A program made the position numbers and the translations under genes. 64,000 bases of DNA from positions 44,704,501 through 44,768,500 of the forward strand of contig OX419761.1 in assembly GCA_948567375.1 (NCBI GenBank), given 5' to 3'. Below the pieces are notes generated by a model that searched no databases, was not told the DNA's origin, and was given only the letters and a program-made list of their open reading frames with translations. Shown here one piece after another: positions 9,169 to 20,214 of the stretch. Position 1 is the stretch's first letter; each line of letters begins with the position of its first letter. The stretch is from Lunularia cruciata. Its lineage: Eukaryota; Streptophyta; Marchantiopsida; Lunulariales; Lunulariaceae.

Positions 9169-11061
9169 TGTGACAACCTGGCAAATATCACTTTTGCGCT
9201 AATTGGGTAAGTAAAGTTTGTTCCCATAGAGATACGAGTCAAAAATTTCCAAATACGAAGTCAAACAGTAACAATGTAGTTCTTCTTGGTTGCATCTTTA
9301 ATCTCTCAGGTAGAAACCACACCCAGAAGAGAGTAACAAGCACCGACTCGCAGTCTTGTCACAAATTAACACTTCATAATAACAACTCCACAAATCTCTC
9401 CAAACAATCTTGATTGTGATGATTCAAGCTCTCTCGAAAATGGCTCTTCATTGCAAAACAACTTTGCCTCAGAATTGTGTTCCACCCCTCCACTGAAAGC
9501 ATAACTTCCTCAATCAAATTGCTTCACATCAACCTCGCACTGCACTCACAAATGCAAAATACTACCAACACTACAATTCCTCTCAGATCTGTCAAGGCAT
9601 TGCTTTGATTGCACTTCAATGAGGATCAAAAACAAAGAATGAAGATCAAGGCTATGGAATCCAACATCCAACAAGCACACTGACTTGCACTTTGAATTTC
9701 TTCAAACACTCACAAACACAATCACAAAGTTGATACTTGGGATCAAGCTCAAGCAACGAGCACTGCTTCACAACACTTTGCTTTATCTATTCTCAGAAAT
9801 TATGAGCATTGAACAACAATTCTTTGCAAATGCCACTCTTAAATAGTGAAGCAATCAACAGTTCTAACAATTATATCGTTCTACAACAACTCTTCTAACC
9901 TGTAGATCCGAAATGACAATGCACCTCTTCATATCTACCTCTTCATATCTCAAAAATGTTACTACTCCGATCCAATGTCTACTTCGTCATCGGCTTTCAA
10001 ACTCGAACCCAAAGTAATCTTACTTCCTATTACTCTATCTTCAGGTTTCACAACTCCTAATTTCTCCATTAATTCTAACACTTCTCCTTCTTGATCTGCA
10101 ATTTCTATCATAATTAAGCCTTCTAAATCTTTATCTCCCACCCCACTCTTCTCTAAAGTGTCAAATGTCAAATCCGAAGACATCTACACTCCTATCTCTA
10201 TTACTTTGGGTCTAACTACTATCAATTCCTTTGCTAATTCTATTGTGTCATCATTAAGAATTGTAATTGAAAGCATGAATACACTATATACACCTTCAAT
10301 TTGTAACCCACTTTCCCCTAATCACTCATGTAACTGACCCGAAAACACTTATTGTCTGATCCTGCACTTCGGGTTTATTCACTATTGCTACTTCTCCTTC
10401 AATTCCTGTTCCATCTTCAATCAAAACTGAAATTGAAGTCATGGATATCCTAACTATCTTCTTTCTCTACTCTAACTATCTCTAATACCTCTAGCAAGAT
10501 TCCCAAAGTCACCTTCACTGCACTCCGAGGTCTGACTATCTCGGGTTGAATCATATTTGTCTTGAGGCAAAGTCTTTAGACCCGAAGTCATGTAAACCCG
10601 AAGTCCGAAGTCACATTGACCCGAAGAACCTCAACCCAAAGTACATCTACTCCCAAAACTTCAAATGCTTGTAACTTCTTCTACAGACCTCCAAAATTTT
10701 CGATTTTGGTGGCAATGGAAATCCCTAAACAAGACGCTTCCAACAAGATATAGCACGATTGATTTAGATTTGTCATCACTAAGATATGGCCCCCGCAGTA
10801 TTCCTGACTTGTAACCTTCATTTCTCCTTCGGGTTTGCCCTCCTTCAACGTTTGATCCGAGTTTTTCCTCCTCTAACACGAAGTAAGCTTCTTCGGGTCT
10901 GATCCAATCCAAATCCTTCTTTCTCTTACATGAAGTTGACTTCCTTGGGTCGGATCAAAACACAAGTTTCCCTTCATTTCTTCTCCATTTGGTTTCAATT
11001 TGGTTTCTACAAGACACTTCTTCTTCAAAACTCATCCAAAATGAAAAATATGGGTACCACA
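9169..11061 (-). mobile_element. LLTR solo LTR with internal deletion, inside B1 pol
   Basis: On the minus strand this unit starts TGTGGTACCC (right end) and ends GGTTGTCACA (left end), the same ends as the 3.8-kb LTR at 58291-62103. It is flanked by the 5-bp duplication CCAAT (9164-9168 and 11062-11066). It lacks most of the middle of the full LTR, so it is a shortened solo LTR. A minus-strand frame at 9962-10183 (73 aa) keeps the family's C-terminal motif: LTFDTLEKSG, then VIGSKITLGSSLKADDEVDIGSE. Confidence 0.88.
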
Positions 11062-13163
11062 CCAATGCACCTGCCACTTTCATGAGTCTAATGAATGACA
11101 TATTTCATCTATACTTGGATAAGTCTGTTATCGTCTTCTTGGATGATATCTTAGTATATAGTAGCACAATGACAGAACACAAACAACATCTACGAGAGGT
11201 TCTCCATATTTTAAGATAGAATCAATTGTACGCCAAAATCTCAAAGTGTGAGTTTGGCAAGTCTGAAGTAAACTACTTGGGGCATAGAGTAAGTGCAGAG
11301 GGCATTCAAGTATTGATAAATAAAATAGAGGTCATTCAAAAATGGAGTGCTCCAGAAGATCAGACTCAACTTAAGAGCTTCTTGGGGTTGATAGGATTCT
11401 ATCGTAGATTTGTCAAGGACTTCTTTAAGGTTGCACAGCCTTTAACGACACTACTTGGCAAGGGGAAGAAGTGGATATGGAGAATTGCACAAGAGTTGGC
11501 CTTTCAAGAATTGAAGGCCGCCTTGCTACATGCACCAATCTTGAAGTGGTATGACCCAAAATGTCCAATTGAGTTGGCTACAGATGCATAAGGCGTGGCA
11601 ATAGGAGCAGTCATACAACAAGAGTGGCATGACGAATGGCATCCAATTGCATATTTCTCTCAAAATTTGTTACCAGTAGAGCGCAACTTCCACACCAAAA
11701 AATGAGAAGAGCTAGCCATCATTCTAGCAACCAAGCATTGGAAGCACTATTTGGGCAAGAAGGCATTTGTAGTAGAGACAGACCACAAACCTCTAGTCTA
11801 CCTCGAGATGCAGAAGGATCTATCTTGTCGTCAAATTCGGTGGGCAGAGTGGCAACAACGCTTTAACATGACAATCACCTACGTGGAAGGTAAGAAGCAA
11901 CTTGCAGATGCATTCACCCGCATGCCAATGGCAAATAACTTGGTGGTAGAGGTTAAGATTAACCCTAAATTCTGGCCACAGATTTTGGCTGCTACAAAAA
12001 CTGATCCACAGATTGTAGAAGCGCAATCATCCAAAGGTGTCACCAGCACCCAAGGACTCATCTTTTGGGATGTCAGATTATGGATCCCAAATGTTCCAAA
12101 ATTACGCACCACTATTCTAGCGGAATGTCATGATTCGGCCATTGCAGCTCATGTCGGAGTGGACAAGACCTTGGATGCAGTCAAGCGCCATTACTATTGG
12201 CCCAAGATGAGCAACGACATGATGGACTACGTGCATAGCTGCCTACTTTGTCAACAGAACAAAGCTTCTAATCAAACTCCTGCAGGGCTCCTTCAACCTC
12301 TTCCCACTCCAACCCAACGTTGGGAACAAGTGAGTATGGATCTCGTCTATGAATTACCCAAGACTACCTCAGGGTTTGACTCCATCATGGTCTTTGTGGA
12401 CCAGCTCAGCAAAATGATTCATGTATGCCCTACCACCAAGGAGGTGACCACTCCACAACTAGCTCAATTATACTTAGATGCAGTCTTTGCTCACCATGGC
12501 TTGTCTAGAGTACTCATCACCGATAGAGGCACCCAATTCACCAGTTTGTTTTGGCAAACTCTCTTTGGTTTCTTCAAAACCAAGTTGGCCATGTCCATAG
12601 CTTACCACCCACAAACAGATGGCCAAACAGAGCGGGCTAATTGCACGATTGAAGACATGTTACACGGCTTCACCTTAGAAGAGCAAGAGAGGTGGGACAC
12701 CCTACTCCCGTTGGTGGAATTTGCTTACAACAATTCAATGAATGCATCCACCCAAGTCACTCTATTTTTCCTCATGTATGGTGAGCATCCCTTCACTCCT
12801 TCTAGCTTGATGAAGATCCATCAAGTGGCTACCAAGGTCGATGCAGTCAACACATTTGTTTCTAGAATCCAACAAGGTGTGGAGAGCGCTAAGCACAGAT
12901 TACAGATTGTGCAAAATCGACAGAAGCAGTAAGTTGATGCACACCGTAGGCACATGGAGTTCAATGTTGGGGATCAAGTGTGGCTATCGACAACCAACCT
13001 CACATTAGTTGGACCTCATAAGCTCAAACCTTGTTTTATTGGGCCTTTCTCGATTCTTTGTCGCATCAACGTTGTGGCCTATCACCTTGAGCTACCACCA
13101 TACATGGAGATTCATCCAGTGTTCCATGTCTCCCTACTACGCAGATATGCTCCCCGATCAGGC
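11062..13163 (+). pseudogene. RT C-terminus, RNase H and integrase of chromovirus B1
   Basis: The RT resumes with [11 protein letters not shown], the catalytic FLDDILVYS (near 11130-11160), and [11 protein letters not shown]. RNase H follows with a D codon in LATDA, then a stop at 11589-11591 and another at about 11702. Then come [13 protein letters not shown] and YVEGKKQLADAFTRM. The long frame 11751-12932 holds the integrase: zinc finger (HVGVDKTLDAVKRHYYWPKM, CLLCQ), catalytic D in SMDLVYELP, D in LITDRGTQF, E in QTDGQTERANC. After a stop at 12932 the GPFSI/LELPPYMEIHPVFHVSLLRRYAP segment leads to the insertion point of MT1 at 13163. Confidence 0.88.
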
Positions 13164-13583
13164 TGTCACGCCATTTGTAGTTCCGCATCTAGCTGCTCGG
13201 ACACGGGAGTTCCAATGATAGTAGTTAGAGTTATTCTAGTAGTTTCTCAGGGACTACTTTCTGACAGTCTGATTTGGTGTTCGGGGTATTGACTTCACGG
13301 TGGGGCCCACCGTCACTTTGCACCGTTCACACCGTCGAGTGTGCCGTCAGCGGGACCGTTAGGGTTCCAGTGCTAGCTCGAGTCCAGGGGGGTATAGTTT
13401 TGAAGTGAGCCTTCGAGTTCCTGGCTATGGTGGACAGAGGCCGGCGAACGTCACTTGGATTCTCTATGCTTGAGTGGGTGTGGCTTGACTGTAATCAGTG
13501 CCCAGTTGTTGGCAGTTTATAGAGTGACAGATCAAGTACTAATCTGAGTTGAGTTGAGTTGAGAGTGTTAAGCAATCTGATTA
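13164..13583 (+). repeat. 5' terminal segment L of MT1
   Basis: This block starts TGTCACGCC and ends CTGATTA. It recurs at 20322-20734 in the same element and at both ends of MT2. It is followed directly by TTACATCAGAGA, which shares ATCAGAG with the initiator-Met primer site. Unlike a normal 5' LTR it has no copy of the X segment in front of it. The short hairpin present in MT2 L is deleted here. Confidence 0.85.
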
Positions 13584-13592
13584 CATCAGAGA
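13581..13592 (+). other. Probable primer-binding site of MT1
   Basis: The twelve bases match 8 of 12 positions of the initiator-Met site TGGTATCAGAGC, including the run ATCAGAG. The position directly after L fits. MT2 has the same bases at 45276-45287. The assignment is tentative because of the four mismatches. Confidence 0.4.
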
Positions 13593-14859
13593 AGTGAAGT
13601 CAGGGGGAAATCGGGTGCACGAACGTTGAGTGTTGGTGGTATCTCCAAGCTTGGTGGATCGTGGTAGCTCAATTCAAGTTCTGTGTTTCCTTAGTGTGCA
13701 GAAGCTCGTTCAAGTGATTCAGATTTGGCAATTAGGCAAACGGTGTGCGGAAGCACTGGCCAAATTTCGAGCAAAGAAGGAGCAATTTTCAAGCAGTGTT
13801 GTGATTTTGAGCTCAAGAGGTGAAGGCAGGACCAATTTGCTGCGAGTTGGGTTTAGAAAGTGAAATTAAAGGTGGAGTTGGGAAGGTCTTCTCATGAAAT
13901 TGTGATTTGGAAAAACCCGTTTTGTCAATTTGGCTCGAGTGGAAAGTTAGCGGGGGATTTGGTGGATAGCCATCTTTAGGGTTTACGTCAAATTTAGGGC
14001 CAGATTTGGAGGAGTTTTTGCTGTTTGGCTAGATTTGGAGGAGTTTTGCTAGTTTGGAGGACTTTCGTAGATTTGGAGAAGTTTCACCAATTTTGGAGGA
14101 GGTTTCAAAGTGGCAACAAGAAAGGCCTCATTTGGCTGAATTTCGGCATTTCAAGGCTTCAGGGCTATGAGAGGCTAAGAAGGCCTAGAAGGGCCAGAAG
14201 GGCCAGCAAGCTAGCTTGCTGGCGTGAGGCTAGCTAGTTTAGAGTAGATCTTGGTCATTGGTTGGCAAAATCTGCCTTTCTTGCTAGATTGTGCGCTACA
14301 GGGTTTGACCCCTAGATCTCTTGTTCCTAGACTGGTGCCCTAGCCAACTGGTCCACCCTCACTTGTTGTCTTAGTGATTGCGCCACTATTATCTATACAT
14401 ATGTAGCTTTGGCTAGGAGAGGCAGTTTGATCCCATTCTTGGTGATCTTGGTAGCTTATGACTTAGATCCAAACTGCTCTTTATGTCAAATGCCAAATGG
14501 TGGCAGAGTCAGTCCCGTGTTGTGTTATGAGATAGAGTGTCTTTGTTTAGATTTCTTGTGATTGGATCCCCTCCATTCTCTGCTTCCTATTTGTGCACCA
14601 TGTTTGTGTGAGGTGCTTGACTTTTGAGCGTTGGTGCTCTGGTGTGCTCTTGGTGGTGAGGCTGGAGTGATGACCAGTCAGACTACCTTTGTTTCTCTCC
14701 GATGAGGCAGGAAGTGATGACCTGCAGACCGTGAGAGTGTGTGTTATGATGGTAGGTTATAGGTTGCCTTTCCCCTAGTGTAGTTATCTCGGTTAGAGTT
14801 ACATTAGTGGGTGGTGTCTAGTTGGTGTTGGCACTTGGTGGGGCACTTGCGGTTGCGAC
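13593..14859 (+). other. Long leader of MT1
   Basis: About 1.27 kb separates the primer site from the polyprotein frame, very long for a gypsy element; MT2 has the same leader (45288-46544). It holds a GGAGGAGTTT-type repetitive part (14030-14110), an AGGCCTAGAAGGGCCAGAAGGGCC run near 14170-14210, and a tRNA-like element in antisense (14291-14363). I see no supported protein. Confidence 0.6.
14291..14363 (-). other. tRNA-like element in MT1 leader (antisense)
   Basis: Read on the minus strand the stretch contains an A-box-like TTGGCTAGGGCACC and, about 33 bases later, a B-box-like GGGTCAAACCC that can form a T-arm-like stem AGGG/CCCT. Spacing suits an internal RNA polymerase III promoter. 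It is kept in MT2 (46012-46085). The acceptor and anticodon stems do not pair well, so this is a tRNA relic or a SINE head, not a functional tRNA gene. Confidence 0.4.
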
Positions 14860-17789
14860 TTGCGGTTGCAGTTGGTGGTTTGGGTCTGTTGTTGTAGTTA
14901 CTTGGTCACGACGGAGTTCTTTGGAGATTCTAGAGGAGTTAGCCCTGCAGTACCCAGTGGGTTTACTCGGAGTGGTGCTCGGTATCAACCTGTATCTCAG
15001 GTCCCAGTGAGGAAGGAGATTGACTCTGAGTTGGAGTTCGACACAGGAGCTGATTCAGTTGAGAGTGCACTTGGTGTGTCCGCACTGTTGTTGTGGGACA
15101 TGGACGAGATTTATGGGGCCTCCAAAGGCCCTAGGCGTTACTCTGGTACAATGGGTACCATTGAGTTGGATGACTTCATCCAGGAGTTCGATAGTTGGTA
15201 TGATCTGCAGCAGATGCGGAACTCAACTTTGTTCACACCCTTCATGGCATGGAAGGGGTTGTTTCAGCATCTAGAGGGTCTGCCGATGGATGACTACCAT
15301 GAGTTCAAGAGAGCTCATTTGGAGGAGATTGAGTTATGGAGACAGTATTGGTCTCCACACTATGTCTCCATCACTTCAAGCTCGGTGGCTAGGAGTAGAT
15401 CGGCTATACCCATGAGTTCTAGCTCGAGTAGTGTTGGTGGAGCTAGTGGAGGTGCACTAGCTGGAGATAGTGCTACTACGAGTGGAGGTACCACTGCAGG
15501 AGGTGGTGTGGTACCGGGGTTTAACCCCATGGTGGAGTTCTTCCTGTGTTTGAGGCAGAACTACCAGGGAGTGCGGACTGACAAGCTGAGGAGCTTGCAC
15601 GAGTTCCAGCGGAAGGCTGGAGAGAGCCTACGTGAGGCATATACTCGCATGAGGCGGCTGATCAGTTTCACTCAGGGAGTTACTGAGGCCCACGCAGTCC
15701 AATTTTGGTATGGGATACTGGACAGGGAGTTGGGACGTAGAGTTTGTGATGCTACGTTGTTGCAAGCTACTTTGCCCACTTTGGTAGTACTCTTTGGTTT
15801 GGCTGAGCGTATTGAGCTCAACATGGTAGAGGAGAGAGTGGTGACATCTGGATTTGGTAGAGAGACCTCATCCACGGCTGTGACTTCTTCTAGGGTGCAG
15901 CAGAGTGCACCACGCCCAGTTGGTTTTTGAGGACAGGGTGGACAACCCAGATCCTATGGAGCAAGTGGAGGGCCTAGTGGAGTTAGACCCTTACCCTCAT
16001 TTTTGGGTCAGTAGCAGCCAGTGAGTGGTGGTGTTGCTTGTTGGACTTGTGGTGGACCTCACCATAGGAGAAAGTGTACTCAGGGCAACAGACCTGATAC
16101 CTCTGGTGCATCACAGCCAGCACAGAGGCAGTGTGAGCACTGCCACAGATTTGGTCACACTAGTGACCGGTGTTTTGACCTACACCCGGAGTTACGGAGT
16201 GGTAGGGCTGCTATGGCAGGTAGTAGAGGAGCTCCAATTCATGGAGGACAAGGTGGTAGAGGTGGTGGTAGAGGATCTACACCTAGTAGGGGTGCAGTAC
16301 CTGCCCTTACTCCTGACACAGCTATGGCTACTCGGATTGAGCAGTTGGAGCAGAGATTGGCTAGTATGGCTATTGCTCAGAGGAGATCAGATTCGGATGC
16401 TGAGGCTTCCACCTCATATGTTGGTGATAGAGATGCTTTGGACTTCATGTGCGGAGCAACACAAGTAGATGCATCTGCAGCAGTGACTAGGAATGCAGTA
16501 TGTGCTCCAGAGCCTAGAGGAGCATTAGTGGAGTTGGACCCATAGAGAGGAGAGGTTGGGAGACAGGTCAAACTTCCCCAATCTTTCACGCTATCTGAGG
16601 CATTACAGACAACATCCATGGTTCCTAGATGTCCTAGTGCAGGTGTGGTAGGTGGTGATGGAGTACCTGATGGAGTACATGCTAGTCAGCCACCTGCTAC
16701 TACACAGACTGAGTCTAGCATGATGTTGGGGGCGGCTCAGCTGATTATGCGGCATCCTTTGTTTTCAGCCAGTGACATGTTTACATTGGGAGTTGACCCA
16801 GCCCCAGTATTCCGGTTGGCTGCCACGTTGTGTGAGAGTAGGGATGGTACAGTTCCTACTACTAGAGCAGAGGTGGTTGGTAGTGGAGCTGACTTGGTTG
16901 AGGAGCATGGGATCCGTTCAACGACCAGTGGTTTATGGCAGGCAGCAGTGGCTAGACTGGAGGAGTTGCCAGCTAGACCGGCCTTTGAGAGAGCGCGGTT
17001 TACACTTGGTGTTGTCCTATTGGATAACCAGAGGGGGATTTTTTGTTTGGTGGGACCTTCAGGGAAGGTCTATACACCACAAAGAGTCTTGTTAGACTCT
17101 GGTGCGTAGCCCTTTATGTTGGGGAAGGCTGCAGTTGTTGGTCTGGAGTTACGGAAGAGCAATGTAGAGAGGTGTCCATTTTAGATCCAAACATCTCTAG
17201 GTGGTGGTTCGACATAGTACATCACACGTGGAGAGCTTGTTGTCCAAGTTCAGCCTGGTCATCCGACTGATAGCTCGGTGGTGAGAGCTCAGGCTATTGT
17301 GACAATAGCTGAGTCATATGATGTGCTAGTTGGGGGAGCAGTGTTATACCCTATGGGTTTCAACATTGACTATTGGGAGGAGACAGCCTCTTATAGACCT
17401 GGTTGGCAGTCTGGTGAGGGACGGGTATGTCACCTACCAGTATGCTTCAGTAGTGGCAGTCTTGGCTCACTACAGTCCGAGACCATGGCAGCATCAGTTT
17501 TAGCTTTCAGCGGTGCAGTTACTTGGCCTAGTGACTTGTTGGAGGGGAACACCCATGCAGAGGATACTCCAGTACCAGAGGAGATTACTCGACTATGGAG
17601 TACGAGTGGGATTGTTCCATCCACCTTGGATGTTCCATTGTGGAGTTCAGAGGAGGTATTGCAGCAACATGCAGATCAGTTGGTGCAGCAGGCTTGGAGT
17701 GGAGCCTTCATACCATCAGGGGATGAGTGTGAGGATGAGCCTCTAGAGGTGATTGCTTTGACACCTCTGGATACCACACTCATTGCTTG

Positions 17790-18498
17790 GCAATATCCAG
17801 TAGAGGGGATATGCCTATTGGAGTTGTTTGGTGGGATCAGCACCGGACTAGCTGCGGTGTTACAAGCAGGTATCCAAGTACAAAGGTACTTGTATGTAGA
17901 GAGAGATGAGACTGCTAGGCGAGTCTCTCTACATCATGTGGCACACTTGGCTTATCGGTATTCGGAGTTATTACCGATGTCAGCAGTCAGAGGTTACCAG
18001 AAGGCCTTGCTAGGAGACATTTCCTTACTGGGGGCGCATGACCTAGAGAGACATGGGCCTATTCACTTGGTGATTTCTGGATGGCCATGTCAGGGACATA
18101 CACGTGCGGGCCACGGTTTGGGTCTTCAGGATCCTTGTTCTGGTGTGTTTTGGGAGATGTTACAGATACTATGACATCTCCAGGTTCATCAGTCTGTTTC
18201 TCCAGCTTACCTTTTGGAGAACGTTCCATTGATGGGTGATTCTCGTACTAGAGTGGTGGCGAGTACACATCAGGTCCATTCATGGATGGGACCTGCTGTA
18301 TTGTTAGATGCAGCCAGAGTGGGATCACGGGCTCATTGTCTTCGTCTTTGGTGGACGAACCTCTTACCCAGAGAGGTTCTACAGCGTAGTTATGATGGGA
18401 TTCAGCAACTAGACCACATTCTTGTTGATGATATCTTGGATGTTGGACGTCAGTCTCAAACAGTGGTAGTGGCTGATAGGTCACCTATGGCAGTGGTT
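17790..18498 (+). pseudogene. Cytosine-C5 DNA methyltransferase domain of MT1 (truncated)
   Basis: These enzymes move a methyl group from S-adenosylmethionine to C5 of cytosine. Visible motifs in order: I (cofactor loop) CLLELFGGISTGL; II RYLYVERDETARR; IV with the catalytic cysteine, SGWPCQGHT (Cys codon 18088-18090); a GLQDPCSGVFWEM loop where MT2 has Arg in place of Cys; VI ENVPLMGDSRTR; VIII LRLWWTNLLP. The spacing and the FGGISTGL form recall DNMT3, and the order is not permuted as in plant DRM. A stop at 18172 lies between motifs IV and VI. Motifs IX-X are lost by the deletion after 18498. Confidence 0.85.
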
Positions 18499-18799
18499 CT
18501 GTGTATATTTGCAGAGGCTTTGGTGGTATCTTTCTCAGTGCATACAGGAGGAGTTATTGCGGTCACAGATCCAAAGAGTGAAGATATCGGTACAGTTCAG
18601 TGAGACATTCATGATGATGTCTTAGTGATGGACTATCTTTGCACTAGTCTTGTGGGTGGCACAGTTGGGGCCAAGGAGAGAGACCGTGTTCTTCAGCGAG
18701 CAAGACGGTTCAGATTGGACGGTAGACATATTTTGCATATATGGGAGGATGGTAGAGTGCGAGTAGTACCACTTCCATCTCAGAGACCACAATTGGTCT

Positions 18800-19640
18800 G
18801 TCATGCTCATGAGGAGCTAGGACATTTTGGAGTAAAGCATACATATAGCTTACTTCAGAGTCATTATTGGTGGCGCGGTATGCAGACCAAGGTACAGCAG
18901 TTCGTTGCCAGATGTGTGGTTTGTGACCGAGTTAGAGCATCAATTAATGCTCCTACACCACAGTTACACCCATTACCTATCATGGTATTGGGTTACCGTT
19001 GGAGTTTGGACTTTGCCGGACCTTTATCGCTGACTATGAGACATCATCGGTATGTTTTGGTGATGGTGGAGCACTTCTCCAAGTGGATTGAGTTGGTGGC
19101 ACTTCCTGACAAGTCTAGTGAAGGGACAGCTTACTTATTCCTGGATCAAGTTCTTAGTCATTTTGGTGCACCAGCTGAGGTTTTGACTGATCAGGGTACA
19201 GAGTTCTTGGGGGAGTTTCAGGTATTGTGTGACAAGGCTTTGATTGATCATCGTACTACATCCCGAGATCACCCTGAGGCAGATGGCTTAGCAGAGAGAG
19301 TGGTTCAGACGGTGAAGAGAGGATTGCAAAAGTATGGTTTGTAGAGAGGCCACTTGGGAGATTGGGATCTCCAGTTACCTTGGTTGGCCATGGGGTATCG
19401 GTTCAGCCGGCAAGCCTCCTTAGCATCCTTCTCTCCATACTTTCTACTCTATGGACAAGATCCAGATTTACCTACAGCCATTCGTCAAGATGCTACTATA
19501 GTTTTGGACTTGGATGACCTCAATGTATGGATGAGCGCATGTTCTCAGTGGGCAGAGATCTTTCGGAGAGTGATGCCGATGGCCTTTGAGAACTTGGTGA
19601 TTGCTCAGCATAGAGATACTTTATGCTATGCTACCATTTG
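18800..19640 (+). pseudogene. Integrase core of MT1
   Basis: The zinc-binding part reads HEELGHFGVKHTYSLLQSHYWW with CVVC (HHCC). The catalytic triad is visible as D in WSLDFAGPL, D in VLTDQGTEF and E in HPEADGLAERVVQ. It inserts element DNA into the genome. Stops at 19342 and 19639 break the frame. It is followed by the C-terminal segment VREVLPFRVLVLEGRDGVVWKDHVRNCAPCHLPN and the PHD finger. Confidence 0.85.
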
Positions 19641-19899
19641 AGGAGGAGGTTATAGACCCTCAATCCATTGATTTCATCCATGCGACTATGTATATCAACA
19701 GCAGATAGCACCGATGACACTAGATGTTTCTACAGGCCGTACTATCTTGAGAGTGCGTGAGGTTTTGCCATTTAGAGTCCTTGTGTTAGAAGGACGTGAT
19801 GGTGTTGTTTGGAAGGATCATGTGCGCAATTGTGCACCATGCCACCTCCCAAACATTGATGGTACTATGGACCCAAGCTTGGCACTTGTACGTGCAGGC

Positions 19900-20043
19900 T
19901 TGAGGTGTATGTTATGTGGCTCTTCTGGTGGAGCTGCTACTATATTAGTGTGTGATAGCTGTTCGAGAGGATGGCATATGGCATGTATGACTCCTCCCCT
20001 CATGGTGGTTCCTCAAGGACAGTGGTTATGTCCTAGATGTACT
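19900..20043 (+). other. PHD finger at the integrase C-terminus of MT1
   Basis: The last ~48 codons hold CMLC, CDSC, WHMAC and WLCPRC in PHD order (Cys4-His-Cys3, with the conserved Trp two residues before the last Cys pair). PHD fingers usually bind histone H3 tails, modified or not. It occupies the place where chromoviruses such as B1 and B2 carry a chromodomain. The MT2 copy (53795-53938) differs by a single residue by eye. Confidence 0.9.
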
Positions 20044-20046
20044 TGA

Positions 20047-20214
20047 CCTATAGCTAGTTCATTCTTTATATGGTATAGATTGCAGACAGGCGACTAACGA
20101 TGGGGCTCCATAGCACCCGGCCTCCTGATCTTTGCCCATTAGAGGGTATACTATATACTTAGAGTAGATGGCTATCTGGAGTTAGAGGGACCTAACCGCC
20201 AGCTAGGGGGCAAT
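20047..20214 (+). other. 3' untranslated region and polypurine tract of MT1
   Basis: After the PHD stop there are about 170 bases without coding signal. They end in AGCTAGGGGGCAAT just before TGTGGCAC, a G-rich tract that fits a plus-strand primer. MT2 has AGCTAGGGGGGCGAT at the same place. Confidence 0.55.

Larger units (their letters stand above)
14860..20046 (+). pseudogene. MT1 polyprotein: gag-protease-methyltransferase-integrase-PHD, single frame with stops
   Basis: One reading frame runs through all domains with no frameshift. Gag: YSGTMGTIELDDFIQEFDSW, AREAYTRMRRLI-type capsid helix, knuckles CWTCGGPHHRRKC and CEHCHRFGHTSDRC, then an RGG-like Gly/Arg tract. Protease: RVLLDSGA near 17090-17106. 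Methyltransferase 17790-18498. Integrase 18800-19600. PHD 19900-20043. The in-frame stops are at 15928, 16012, 16543, 17107, 17182, 17215, 18172, 18601, 19342, 19639 and 19669; ten of these are CAG or CGA codons in MT2 and the other (16543) is CAA. The frame joins methyltransferase to integrase directly across the deletion. The start is uncertain; 14860 is the first ATG, and similarity to MT2 begins upstream. Confidence 0.85.

Noticed and set aside
13164-13583. Reading the MT ends as ordinary L-only LTRs
   Set aside because: The 3' end has X both before and after L, and the polypurine tract lies before X. A plain L-only LTR explains neither the second X nor the palindrome.
14291-14363. A functional tRNA gene on the minus strand
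   Set aside because: The acceptor and anticodon stems do not pair; only the A-box-like, B-box-like and T-arm-like parts are seen. Kept as a tRNA-like relic.
16025-16468. A 147-codon frame overlapping MT1 gag, with a counterpart in MT2 (47764-48222)
   Set aside because: It overlaps the knuckle and RGG part of gag in another frame. Its presence in both copies is expected from gag conservation, and it has low-complexity Val/Leu/Gly content.
17790-18498. The methyltransferase as a host gene hit by a retrotransposon
   Set aside because: It is in the same frame as gag and integrase, present at the same place in two independent insertions, and lies within the element ends and target duplications.
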